From Nitrospira sp. BO4 (GTDB taxonomy: Bacteria; Nitrospirota; Nitrospiria; Nitrospirales; Nitrospiraceae), in NCBI GenBank assembly GCA_030144965.1, contig JAMPUU010000026.1, positions 248,001-312,000 on the forward strand: DNA of 64,000 bases. The letters run 5' to 3'. Below the pieces are notes generated by a model. It saw nothing but the letters and a program-made list of their open reading frames with translations. It was not told where the DNA came from and made no database searches. Position numbers and translations under genes: made by a program. Position 1 is the stretch's first letter, and each line of letters begins with the position of its first letter. This document shows, one piece after another, positions 51,446 through 60,747 of this stretch.

Positions 51446-54352
51446 ATGATGCCAGACCTTCCCGTGCTCGCCACGTACCGACTTCAACTCAACGGAGAAT
51501 TCGGATTCCGGCACGCCCGATCCGTGACGTCATACCTGAACGATCTCGGGATTACCCATTGCTACAGTTCCTCATTACTGGCCGCCGTGCCCGGCAGCAC
51601 GCACGGGTATGACATCATCGATCCGTCGCGCTTGAATCCCGAACTTGGGACTGAGGAGGATTTTCGTAACTGGAGCGTAGATCTCCGAGCGCTGGGCATG
51701 GGACTGATCCTGGACGTCGTGCCGAATCATATGGGTATCGCCCAAGCGTTGAATCGAAGATGGTACGACGTGCTGGAAAATGGGCCGACGTCCCGTCATG
51801 CGCGCGTGTTCGATATCGATTGGCACCCGCTCAAAAAAGAGCTCAAGAATAAGGTTCTGCTGCCCATCCTACCGGACCAATATGGAAAGGTGCTTGAGCG
51901 GGAGCACATTACGTTAGCCTATGACGATGAACACCTGGTGGTCCGATGTGGTGCATGCCGTCTGCCCTTGGCGCCCCGGACATGGGGGAAGGTGCTGGCA
52001 TACAGGCTCGATCAGTGGGTGCAGGAGCATAGCCAAACCGACCATGGCGAGGCGGTCATGGAGTTGCAGAGCATTTTGACGGCTATTCGCAATCTTCCGG
52101 GAATCGATGACACCAGCGAGCCGAAGCTTGAAGAGCGTGAACGCGAGACAGGGGTTATCCGTAAACGTCTGGCCACCTTGATGCGGGATAGTCCGGTTGT
52201 CACCGCATTTGTAGGGGAAAACATCCGCCTCTTCAATGGCACGCGGGGAATACCCCAGAGCTTTGACTTGCTCGATGAACTGTTGAATGAACAGGCCTAC
52301 CGATTGGCTTCGTGGGAAGTCGCATCCGAGGAAATCAACTATCGGCGGTTCTTCGACATCAACGAGTTGGCCGCCATTCGCATGGAAGAAGCCTCGGTCT
52401 TCCATGATTCGCATCAGATGGTGTTTCAGCTCCTACGGGATGGAATCGTGGTTGGCCTGCGCATCGACCATGTCGATGGGCTCTATGATCCACAGGTGTA
52501 TTTGGAGCAGCTCCAATCCTGGGCCCGCCGCGAATGGGGGCACGAGGCGACGCACCTTCCGCTCTTTATCGTCGTCGAAAAGATTCTGGCGAATGATGAA
52601 ACGCTGTCCGAGGCTTGGCCTGTGGAGGGCACGACCGGATACGAGTTTCTCAATACCATCAATGGCCTGTTCATCAACCAGGCGCATGAGCGGGCGTTCA
52701 CCGACCTCTATCACCGGATGACCGGGCAGCGGCAAAGTTACGCCGAAATGGCCTATGGAGCGAAACAGCTGATCATGCGGGCTTCCATGGCGAGCGAGGT
52801 CAACGTCCTCGGCCATCAGCTCAACGTAATCTCGGAGCGGGATCGAGGATCGAGAGACTTCACGCTTAACAGTTTGACGAACGCGATCCGGGAAATCATC
52901 GCCAGCTTCCCGGTCTATCGCACCTATGTGAGGGAAGGAGCCCAGCCGGTGAGCGAGCGGGATCGGGTATGCATCCAGAAGGCCGTGGCTCACGCCAAAC
53001 GCCGCAATCCCGTTAGCGGAAGCGAGGTATTCGACTTCATTCGCGAGTTGCTGCTGAAGCAGCATGACCTCTGCGTGCGGGACAGCGACGAAGTCACGCG
53101 TTTCATCATGAAATTTCAGCAGGCGACCAGCCCGGTGACGGCCAAAGGCATCGAAGACACGGCGTTCTATCGTTACAATCGCTTTCTATCGCTCAATGAG
53201 GTCGGAGGCGAGCCGCAGCAATTCGGTCTTTCTCCGGACCACTTCCATCGCCGAATGACCGAGCGACACGCCAGATGGCCCAAGGCACTGTCCGCCACGG
53301 CCACGCATGACACTAAGCGGGGCGAGGATGCCCGAGCACGGCTGAATGTCCTGTCGGAAATTCCGGACCAATGGAAAGCGAAAGTGAACCGGTGGGCAAA
53401 ATGGAATGCCAGGCATCGCATCGAAGTCGACGGCGAGGCAGTCCCGGATGCCAACGACGAATATCTGTTCTATCAAACCTGCATGGGAGTGTGGCCGCCC
53501 GGTGAAATGACGGAGCATGAGCACGGTGATCTGTGTCGCCGGATCGAACAGTACATGGAGAAGGCCACACGTGAAGCAAAAGTCCACACGAGCTGGGTCA
53601 ATCCGAATAAGGCCTACGAGGAGGGCGTGCGCCGATTTGTACAAACCGTATTGTCCCCCGGCCACACCAACAAATTTCTCCCTGATTTTCTCGGATTCAA
53701 AGAGCAGGTGACGCGCGCGGGGTTCATCAATTCGCTTGCGCAAACGACGATCAAGCTGGCCGCACCCGGCACTCCGGATTTTTACCAAGGAAGTGAACTT
53801 TGGGATTGGAATCTGGTCGATCCGGACAATCGACGACCCGTCGACTATGCGCTTCGAGGAAAATTGCTGGAGGAGCTGCATGCCATCCGATTCCGGAACG
53901 ACCGTGCGGAATTGGTACGCGGACTCATGGATCATGCCAATGACGGCCGCATCAAGCTGTACCTGATCTTGATGGGTCTTCATTGCCGGCGGATACATCT
54001 TGAGGTGTTTGTGCATGGTCGATATGTCCCGCTCGAGTCAGAAGGGCCTGCTGCAAATCATCTCGTGGCGTTTGTGCGTCATCATGGAATGAAGATGGTG
54101 ATGGCGGTGGTGCCGCGGCTCAACTCTATGCGGCTGGCTGAATCAGCCGATTCGGTATGGGGTGAAACCTGCATCGTCATGCCTCCGGAGTGGAGACCCC
54201 AGCAGCTCCAGGAACTTCTCAGCGGTCGTTCGATTGATTCCGTGCGCAAGGGAGACCGCTTCGTGGTGCGTGCCGCGGATCTATTCGCTGTCTGTCCTGT
54301 AGGGTTACTGGAGGGGGATCTACCGGAACCATCCCAATTGGGCTCGCAGTAA
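51446..54352 (+). CDS. treY: Malto-oligosyltrehalose synthase
   Basis: Converts the reducing end of a maltodextrin into a trehalose unit by intramolecular transglycosylation. The 968-residue GH13 enzyme opens with ATYRLQLNGEFGFRHA, the family mark, has DVVPNHMG, nucleophile Asp341 in LRIDHVDGLYDP, and the late PGTPDFYQGSELWDWNLVDPDNRRPVD segment typical of TreY. Length is at the upper end of the family. Start ATG 51446 (or 51449), with GAGGG upstream; a longer frame lies within glgC. It works with TreZ (2358-4316). Confidence 0.96.
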   Translation: MMPDLPVLATYRLQLNGEFGFRHARSVTSYLNDLGITHCYSSSLLAAVPGSTHGYDIIDPSRLNPELGTEEDFRNWSVDLRALGMGLILDVVPNHMGIAQALNRRWYDVLENGPTSRHARVFDIDWHPLKKELKNKVLLPILPDQYGKVLEREHITLAYDDEHLVVRCGACRLPLAPRTWGKVLAYRLDQWVQEHSQTDHGEAVMELQSILTAIRNLPGIDDTSEPKLEERERETGVIRKRLATLMRDSPVVTAFVGENIRLFNGTRGIPQSFDLLDELLNEQAYRLASWEVASEEINYRRFFDINELAAIRMEEASVFHDSHQMVFQLLRDGIVVGLRIDHVDGLYDPQVYLEQLQSWARREWGHEATHLPLFIVVEKILANDETLSEAWPVEGTTGYEFLNTINGLFINQAHERAFTDLYHRMTGQRQSYAEMAYGAKQLIMRASMASEVNVLGHQLNVISERDRGSRDFTLNSLTNAIREIIASFPVYRTYVREGAQPVSERDRVCIQKAVAHAKRRNPVSGSEVFDFIRELLLKQHDLCVRDSDEVTRFIMKFQQATSPVTAKGIEDTAFYRYNRFLSLNEVGGEPQQFGLSPDHFHRRMTERHARWPKALSATATHDTKRGEDARARLNVLSEIPDQWKAKVNRWAKWNARHRIEVDGEAVPDANDEYLFYQTCMGVWPPGEMTEHEHGDLCRRIEQYMEKATREAKVHTSWVNPNKAYEEGVRRFVQTVLSPGHTNKFLPDFLGFKEQVTRAGFINSLAQTTIKLAAPGTPDFYQGSELWDWNLVDPDNRRPVDYALRGKLLEELHAIRFRNDRAELVRGLMDHANDGRIKLYLILMGLHCRRIHLEVFVHGRYVPLESEGPAANHLVAFVRHHGMKMVMAVVPRLNSMRLAESADSVWGETCIVMPPEWRPQQLQELLSGRSIDSVRKGDRFVVRAADLFAVCPVGLLEGDLPEPSQLGSQ

Positions 54353-54361
54353 CGCCATATG

Positions 54362-54377
54362 CTAGGGCGTTACCGAG
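54362..54377 (+). promoter_or_regulatory. CTAG-N8-CTAG element, variant site
   Basis: CTAGGGCGTTACCGAG, then T: one mismatch from CTAG-N8-CTAG. It begins ten bases after the treY stop and lies 57 bp before the membrane-protein gene at 54435. Confidence 0.45.
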
Positions 54378-54434
54378 TGGCCCTTCTGAACGGACTTGCT
54401 AGAGTCATTGCCATATGAGGAGTTGGAGGTACAC

Positions 54435-54857
54435 GTGACGGCTCAAGAAGAGACGCGCTCGTCGAGGAACGGACTGTTCGGACTTCTCATGGGTCTGGTG
54501 GGAGATGTGCGGACTTTGATCCGTCAAGAACTTCAGCTCATGCGGGATGAGTTCCATGCGGAGACCAAAAAGGCTTGCCAGGCGGCAGTTTCGATCGGGG
54601 TTGGAATAGGCTTGACCCTCATCGGCGGTATATTCGCGCTCATTATGATCGTTCATATGCTGCATCAATTCGCCAATCTTCCATTGTGGGCCTGCTATGG
54701 AGCGATCGGGATCGTCCTCTTAGCCGTCGGCGCGCTGCTTCTGGTCAATGCCACGCAAGCATTACAGAATTTCAATTTAATTCCGCGCCGAACCCTCCAT
54801 TCACTGAAGGAAGACGCTCAATGGATCAAAGATCACATACCGTCGAACAAGATCTAA
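54435..54857 (+). CDS. Phage-holin-3-6/DUF1469-type inner-membrane protein
   Basis: A 140-residue protein with a polar N-terminal helix (LVGDVRTLIRQELQLMRDEF), two transmembrane helices (about 50-73 and 82-105) and a charged tail. This is the Phage_holin_3_6 (DUF1469) family, which despite its name is mostly chromosomal and linked to envelope stress. The start is GTG 54435 with GGAGG five bases upstream. It overlaps the next gene by 37 bases, indicating coupling. Confidence 0.8.
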   Translation: MTAQEETRSSRNGLFGLLMGLVGDVRTLIRQELQLMRDEFHAETKKACQAAVSIGVGIGLTLIGGIFALIMIVHMLHQFANLPLWACYGAIGIVLLAVGALLLVNATQALQNFNLIPRRTLHSLKEDAQWIKDHIPSNKI

Positions 54858-55417
54858 AGGACATCGCCCAAACACGCCTCGAGATCAGCCGTAAAATGCA
54901 TTTGCTCGACGAGGAAATACGGGCGCAGCTCCAGGGGATAAAAGTGACGTCGTCCGGTATCGCGGCGATCGCTGCAGAAATTGCCAAGGACGTCGGATAT
55001 ACGACTGCGAGAATGTTGAATCCTGCGCGGCAGCTGGATAGGCGGCCTTTGGCTGTCCTCGCAGGAGTGGTTCTGTTCGGTTATGCCATCAGCATGTTGG
55101 AGAAGAGATTGCGGAGGCCGAAAGTCTATCCCTACTATCCTCCGGAAACGCAGGGAGTACCGATTATGCCCTCGGAATCGAAAGAGGGTGAAAAGGTGAA
55201 ATCCGGCGTCTATCCGTATTTTCCGGAGCGTAGGGGCCGGTCTTCATTTCCAGCAGACGCCTGGGATGAAATCAAGAATAGTTTGCAAACCGAGATCCGG
55301 CACTCACAAAAAGCCGTCATGTACAGTCTTCGTGCATTTGCTCGGAATGCGGCCAAACAGATCGTCCCGGCGCTCCTCGGCTCTCTGCAGCCGAGGTCTC
55401 GAATATCCCGCCGATAG
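54821..55417 (+). CDS. Membrane-anchored helical protein of unknown function, coupled to the DUF1469 gene
   Basis: A 198-residue protein. An N-terminal helical region (EQDLKDIAQTRLEISRKMHLLDEEI, about 8-55) resembles DUF3618-type anchors found beside DUF1469 genes. A single transmembrane segment follows (about 78-95, LAVLAGVVLFGYAISML), then a Pro/Tyr-rich linker (VYPYYPPETQGVP) and a basic tail. The start at 54821 has AAGGAAG upstream. Its stop lies 13 bp before ku, so it is probably in the same transcript. Confidence 0.68.
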   Translation: MDQRSHTVEQDLKDIAQTRLEISRKMHLLDEEIRAQLQGIKVTSSGIAAIAAEIAKDVGYTTARMLNPARQLDRRPLAVLAGVVLFGYAISMLEKRLRRPKVYPYYPPETQGVPIMPSESKEGEKVKSGVYPYFPERRGRSSFPADAWDEIKNSLQTEIRHSQKAVMYSLRAFARNAAKQIVPALLGSLQPRSRISRR

Positions 55418-55430
55418 GTCAGCGAGGCAC

Positions 55431-56312
55431 ATGATGTCACGAGTTCTGTGGAAAGGCGCGATCAGTTTTGGACTGGTCCATATTCCCGTCGGGCTGTACT
55501 CAGCCGAACAGCGGAACAGCTTCGACCTGACCTTGTTGGATCGCCGCGATATGAAACCTGTCGGATTCAAGCGATACAACAAAGAGACGGAAGAGGAAGT
55601 GCCCTGGGATCAAATCGTGAAAGGCTATGAGTATGAAAAGGACCGGTATGTCGTGCTGACGGATGAAGATTTTCGACGGGCCAACATCGAGGCCACGCAG
55701 ACGGTGGACATTTTGCGCTTTGTCGACGAACAAGAGATCGCTCCGATGTACTTCGAGACGCCCTACTACTTGGCGCCCGAACGGCGCGGAGAAAAAGGCT
55801 ACACTCTCCTGCGGCAAACGTTGAAACAGACACGCAAGGTCGGGATCGCCAATGTCGTGATCCGTACGCGCCAGTACGTGGCGGCGCTGCTTCCGGTGGA
55901 CGACATGATCGTGCTGAATACGCTTCGCTATGCCAATGAGGTTAAGCCGGCCGAGAAATTGGACGAGCTGCCGAAAAGTCTCAAAACCGTCGGAGTGACG
56001 TCCAGAGAAACCGACATGGCCATGAAACTCGTCGAAGAAATGACGGGAGATTGGAATCCAAGAGACTATCACGATAGCTATCATGAAGACCTGCTCAAGC
56101 TGATCGACAAGCGGATCAAGGCAGGACAGACCGAAGTCATCACCGCTACGGAGGGCGAAGAAACAGAGGAAGAGCCGAAGCGCGGAGACGTCGTGGATTT
56201 GATGGCGTTGCTCAAACGAAGCGTACAGAATAAAGCGAAAGGACGTGAGTCTTCCTCCGGTCATCAACGAGCAAGGCCGCACACGGTTCGACCTCGACGT
56301 AAGACGGCCTAA
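55431..56312 (+). CDS. ku: Ku protein of non-homologous end joining
   Basis: Homodimeric ring that binds DNA double-strand ends and recruits LigD. The 293-residue protein has the full bacterial Ku core (MMSRVLWKGAISFGLVHIPV, KRYNKETEEEV, FVDEQEIAPMYFETPYYL, GIANVVIRTRQYVAAL) and a C-terminal extension ending in a basic tail (HTVRPRRKTA), which in other Ku proteins aids LigD or DNA contact. Start ATG 55431 or 55434, with GAGG upstream. It lies in an apparent operon with two envelope genes, about 27 kb from ligD. Confidence 0.95.
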   Translation: MMSRVLWKGAISFGLVHIPVGLYSAEQRNSFDLTLLDRRDMKPVGFKRYNKETEEEVPWDQIVKGYEYEKDRYVVLTDEDFRRANIEATQTVDILRFVDEQEIAPMYFETPYYLAPERRGEKGYTLLRQTLKQTRKVGIANVVIRTRQYVAALLPVDDMIVLNTLRYANEVKPAEKLDELPKSLKTVGVTSRETDMAMKLVEEMTGDWNPRDYHDSYHEDLLKLIDKRIKAGQTEVITATEGEETEEEPKRGDVVDLMALLKRSVQNKAKGRESSSGHQRARPHTVRPRRKTA

Positions 56313-56487
56313 GACGCCCATCCGCTCCATCAGGATCTCATCATTGAGGTCTTTGAGGAGTAGCCCGTAGCCCAAACCTCTCCTTTTCAACGGAACTCAC
56401 TTAGGAACTGCGTGTTCTTCCGCATCGAGATGTGAAGATCCCTGGGCGATGATAGGAAGACGCCCACTTCCACACAGAGAACTCTGC

Positions 56488-56503
56488 CTAGGGAATCTGC
56501 TAG
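56488..56503 (+). promoter_or_regulatory. CTAG-N8-CTAG element, exact site
   Basis: CTAGGGAATCTGCTAG, then T: a full match to CTAGGGA-N5-CTAGT. It lies 31 bp before the double-transmitter kinase gene. Another CTAG lies 24 bases downstream of its right half (56524). Confidence 0.7.
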
Positions 56504-56534
56504 TTTTCCGATTTGGGGGGTTACTAGACTCTCT

Positions 56535-59500
56535 GTGACCAGTAAGCTGGCATCCCTTTATCCGATGCAAGACAGACCATTTGACCCTCAGAACATCAGT
56601 TTTCTCGCCGGCGGCGGCGAGATGGGCGCGCGGATGCGCGCCTTCGATTTCTCTACGACGCCATTGGGGCCTGTTTCGGCCTGGCCACAAAGCTTGCGCT
56701 CGGCCGTGAGTATCTGCCTGAACAGCCGCTTTCCCATCGTCCTTTATTGGGGCAAAGAATTTGTCTCGCTCTACAACGATGCCTATATTTCTATTTGGGG
56801 AGAAAAGCATCCCTGGGCGCTCGGTAAACCGTTTGAAGTGGCCTGGGCCGACATCTGGGACGCATTGGGGCCCGTGCTCAAAGGTGTCATGGAGACCGGG
56901 ATTCCTTCCTGGTCCGACGATCAACTGCTCGTCATGCAGAGGCATGGCTATGTAGAAGAGACCTATTTCACCTTTTCCTTCGGGGCCGGTCGCAACGAAC
57001 AAGGAGAGGTTGCCGGTATTTTTTGCGCCGTGGCCGAGACAACGCAGCGCGTGCTGCATGAACGCCGTCTCGCCGTCCTGAGAGAGCTGACCGGTGCTGC
57101 GAAAAGTCCTCAGGAGGCGGCTACGCTGGCTGCTCAGATCCTCGACGGACAGGCCGACATTCCGTTTGCATTGGTATATCTGTTGGAGCAAGAGGGCCGA
57201 ACTGCGCGGCTCGCCGCCCACACGGGAATTCCGTCCAACAGTTGTGCTGCGCCGCCGGTCGTGGATATTGCCACCGACGATGCCGGTGCCTGGCCGTTGG
57301 CGCTGGCCATCACGGCCGGCGCGCCGACGATTGTGACGGACTTGGCCCGGCGATTCGCCCCGCTGCCGGGCCGACCATGGCCTGAACCTGCGCATACCGC
57401 CATCGTGTGGCCTCTTCAAAAATCAGGACAATCGGAGTCGGCGGGGCTGCTCATCCTCGGAGTCAGCCCGCGACGACGGCTTAATGAGTCGTATCAGCGG
57501 TATTTCGAACTGGTCGCGGGCCACGTCGCAACCATGCTCGCCAACGGCCGCGCCTACGAAGATGAGAAGAATCGCGCCGAAGCATTGGCCGAGATCGACC
57601 GCGCCAAGACCGCATTCTTTTCGAACGTGAGCCACGAATTGCGCACGCCGCTCACGCTGATGCTCGGACCACTGGAAGATTTGAAAGCGCGGTTTGGCCG
57701 ATCAACGTCCTCGCTCGACGCCTCGCAGTATCAACAGATCGATTTGGTTCATCGCAACGGGCTGCGTCTTCTCAAACTGGTAAACACCCTGCTGGATTTT
57801 TCGCGGATCGAGGCCGGCCGGGCGCAGGTGGTGTATGAAGAGACAGAGCTCGCCGCGTTCACGACCGACCTCGCGAGCGTATTTCGCTCCACCATCGAGA
57901 AGGCCGGTTTATCGCTGATTGTCGATTGTCCTCCCCTGCCTGAGCCCGTGTTTGTGGATCGCGACATGTGGGAAAAGATCGTCTTGAATCTGTTGTCCAA
58001 TGCCTTCAAGTTCACGTTCAGCGGCGAGATCGAGATTGCGCTGCGACCAAGCGGAAAACATGTGGAACTTTCCATTCGCGATACAGGAACAGGCATTCCG
58101 GACGACCAACTCGGAAAGATCTTCGAGCGGTTCCATCGCGTCTCCGGCTCACAAGGCCGTACCCACGAAGGCACGGGCATCGGTCTGGCTCTCGTTCAGG
58201 AGCTGGCGCAACTTCATGGCGGCTCCGTCTCAGTAGACAGCGCCTATGGGAAGGGGAGCACGTTCAGAGTGTTCATTCCCCTAGGCAAGAGCCATCTACC
58301 GTACAAACATATCGGCGCCGCTCGAGGCAAGACATCGACGGCTATGGGCGCTACGCCCTTCGTGGAAGAAGCTGCGCGTTGGCTGCCATCCGAGGAAGTT
58401 TCTGAGTCAGGAAGTCAGAATGCTGAGCTCTCGATCGGGTCTGACTTCTCTCACTCATCACTCACCGCTCGTTCGCGCGTCCTCCTGGCCGACGACAATG
58501 CCGACATGCGGGAGTACGTGAGCCGATTGCTGCGTAGCCGATTCGAAGTACAAACGGTTGCCGATGGACAGGCCGCATTGGACGCGGCGCGTGCCAATCC
58601 ACCGGAGGTGGTCCTTACCGACATTATGATGCCTCGGCTGGATGGCTTCGGTTTGCTCCGTGCGTTGCGTGATGATCCAGCGACCAAGACCATTCCGGTC
58701 ATTCTGCTGTCGGCGAGAGCCGGCGAGGAATCCCGTGTTGAGGGTTTAGAGCAGGGCGCGGACGACTATCTCATCAAACCGTTTAGCGCCCGCGAATTGC
58801 TGGCGCGCGTCGAGACGCATGTGAAAATGGCTCGCATGCGGCGGCAAGCCATGGCCTTGCTTCACGAGAGTGAAGTTCGTTTTCGCAATTTCGCTGATAC
58901 CGCGCCGGCCATGCTGTGGGTCACCGAGTCCGATGGGGCCTGCTCGTTTCTCTCGCGCGTGTGGTACGAATATACGGGACAAACCGAAGCGGAAGGACTC
59001 GGAGTCGGCTGGTTGAAAGCCGTACATCCTGATGATCGTAAAGAATCCGGGCGCATCTTTCTGGACGCGATTCGGAGGCATGTGCCGTTCACCTTGGATT
59101 ATCGGCTGCGCCGGGCCGATGGCGAATACCGCTGGTGCATCGATACCGGCCGGCCGCGCTTCGATGATCAGGGTACGTTTCTTGGTTACGTCGGCTCGGT
59201 CATGGACATCACCGAACGGAAGCTCGTCGAAGAGGAGTTCCATCGGTTGAATAACGAGCTGGAGACCCGTGTACGGGAACGGACGCAAGAGCTGTGGACC
59301 TCACAAGAACGGCTGCGGGCACTGGCCACGGAATTGAACCTTACCGAACAACGAGAACGGAAACGGGTGGCGGCTGAACTCCACGACCATCTGCAGCAGA
59401 CGTTGGTGCTGGGCAAATTGAAAGTGGGACAAGGCAAACGGGTTGCGGCCGGGATACCGGCTGTGGCGAAGATTTTGGACGAAACGGACGCCGTTTTTTC

Positions 59501-60455
59501 CGATGCGCTGCAATACACCCGAACTCTCGTGGCGGAACTGAGCCCTCCGGTGCTGCGCGATAATGGGCTTGTGGCCGGCCTGAAGTGGCTGGGTGAATCC
59601 ATGCGAGAGAAGCATGGCATCGCGGTGACTGTCACCATGTCTGATGACAGTCGCCTCCGGCTTCCGGAAGACCAGACCCTGCTCATGTTCCAGTCAGTGC
59701 GCGAACTGCTGATCAATTCCTGGAAGTATGCCGGGACGGGAGCAGTGGCCGTTTCACTCGAGCACAGCGACGGAGTACTGAGGATTACGGTCAGCGACAA
59801 TGGCCCGGGGTTCGATCTTGCTGCGGCTCTTGCTGGTACATCGAGCGGCGCTGTCTCGTCAAAGTTCGGACTGTTCAGTATCCGAGAACGTATGAAAGCA
59901 CTTGGTGGAAGCTTTGAGGTCCACTCGGGTGCAGGGCAGGGTACCAAGGCGACCCTCGTGCTGCCGCTCATCTACAAAGACATTGAAGGGCGTCCGGTCC
60001 TGAATGCCCAGGCAAGCAGAAAAGAACTCATAGGGCAGCAGAAGTACGCGCATGATTCAGCGCGTCATGAGGGGCCATCTATTCGTGTGCTTCTCGTCGA
60101 CGACCATAAGATGGTGCGTCAGGGGTTGAGAACTATCTTGGAAGGATATGCCGACATTAACGTAGTCGGCGAAGCGATCAATGGAGAAGAGGCCGTCGCG
60201 TTGGTCGATCAGCTTTATCCGGACGTGGTGGTGATGGATCTCAACATGCCGAAGATGAATGGGATCGAAGCGACGCGGCTCATCAAAGCGTCCCATACTC
60301 AGGTCCAAATAGTGGGCCTTTCGGTCAATATGGATGGAGAGGCGCATGCTGCTGTAACGGTGGCCGGAGCCCATGCCTTGCTGACGAAAGAGGCGGCCGC
60401 GGACCAGCTGTATGACGCTATCCATCAGGCGCATATGACCTTGAATAAGACATGA
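56535..60455 (+). CDS. Cytosolic hybrid kinase with two complete transmitters and two receivers
   Basis: A 1306-residue protein. In order: an N-terminal PAS-like domain (about 30-170), a GAF domain (about 180-330), a classical HisKA with His367 (SHELRTPL) and HATPase to about 590, an OmpR/CheY-type receiver with Asp696 (VVLTDIMMPRLDG), a PAS/PAC domain (about 770-900), a HisKA_3 with His950 (ELHDHLQQT) and a second HATPase (RELLINSWKYAG), and a NarL-type receiver with Asp1235 (VVVMDLNMPKMNG). No transmembrane segment and no HTH. The start is GTG 56535, or the Met about ten codons on. The second half closely resembles 18318-20801. Two kinases of different class in one chain imply an internal relay or integration of two signals. 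Confidence 0.88.
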   Translation: MTSKLASLYPMQDRPFDPQNISFLAGGGEMGARMRAFDFSTTPLGPVSAWPQSLRSAVSICLNSRFPIVLYWGKEFVSLYNDAYISIWGEKHPWALGKPFEVAWADIWDALGPVLKGVMETGIPSWSDDQLLVMQRHGYVEETYFTFSFGAGRNEQGEVAGIFCAVAETTQRVLHERRLAVLRELTGAAKSPQEAATLAAQILDGQADIPFALVYLLEQEGRTARLAAHTGIPSNSCAAPPVVDIATDDAGAWPLALAITAGAPTIVTDLARRFAPLPGRPWPEPAHTAIVWPLQKSGQSESAGLLILGVSPRRRLNESYQRYFELVAGHVATMLANGRAYEDEKNRAEALAEIDRAKTAFFSNVSHELRTPLTLMLGPLEDLKARFGRSTSSLDASQYQQIDLVHRNGLRLLKLVNTLLDFSRIEAGRAQVVYEETELAAFTTDLASVFRSTIEKAGLSLIVDCPPLPEPVFVDRDMWEKIVLNLLSNAFKFTFSGEIEIALRPSGKHVELSIRDTGTGIPDDQLGKIFERFHRVSGSQGRTHEGTGIGLALVQELAQLHGGSVSVDSAYGKGSTFRVFIPLGKSHLPYKHIGAARGKTSTAMGATPFVEEAARWLPSEEVSESGSQNAELSIGSDFSHSSLTARSRVLLADDNADMREYVSRLLRSRFEVQTVADGQAALDAARANPPEVVLTDIMMPRLDGFGLLRALRDDPATKTIPVILLSARAGEESRVEGLEQGADDYLIKPFSARELLARVETHVKMARMRRQAMALLHESEVRFRNFADTAPAMLWVTESDGACSFLSRVWYEYTGQTEAEGLGVGWLKAVHPDDRKESGRIFLDAIRRHVPFTLDYRLRRADGEYRWCIDTGRPRFDDQGTFLGYVGSVMDITERKLVEEEFHRLNNELETRVRERTQELWTSQERLRALATELNLTEQRERKRVAAELHDHLQQTLVLGKLKVGQGKRVAAGIPAVAKILDETDAVFSDALQYTRTLVAELSPPVLRDNGLVAGLKWLGESMREKHGIAVTVTMSDDSRLRLPEDQTLLMFQSVRELLINSWKYAGTGAVAVSLEHSDGVLRITVSDNGPGFDLAAALAGTSSGAVSSKFGLFSIRERMKALGGSFEVHSGAGQGTKATLVLPLIYKDIEGRPVLNAQASRKELIGQQKYAHDSARHEGPSIRVLLVDDHKMVRQGLRTILEGYADINVVGEAINGEEAVALVDQLYPDVVVMDLNMPKMNGIEATRLIKASHTQVQIVGLSVNMDGEAHAAVTVAGAHALLTKEAAADQLYDAIHQAHMTLNKT

Positions 60456-60556
60456 AGGAGCTAACCCCGGACAGCCAGGGGGAGATTTTGACAAAACGGT
60501 CTGGGTGGGGCGGTTATGGCGGTCGTTGATCGATCGCGGTAGGAGGGGATAGAAAT

Positions 60557-60586
60557 AGCTCCGCTCTCTTTCGAAACGGAGCTTTT
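60557..60586 (+). terminator. Rho-independent terminator after the double-transmitter kinase
   Basis: Seven-base stem AGCTCCG (60557-60563) / CGGAGCT (60577-60583), 13-base loop, followed by TTTT. It lies about 100 bp after the kinase stop, in the 419-bp gap 60456-60874, which also holds a variant CTAG element. Confidence 0.6.
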
Positions 60587-60747
60587 CAGAACCTACAATC
60601 TTTACCTTGGAGTCATAACGTTTCCGTTATGTGTTCACAATGTTTCCATCGCAAGTTCTGATCTTACTGTAGTACGCTGTATGTCTTGTTGATACTGGGT
60701 CATGCCCTGGAACGATTACTCTAGAAACCCCAGCCTAGCCACGTAAG

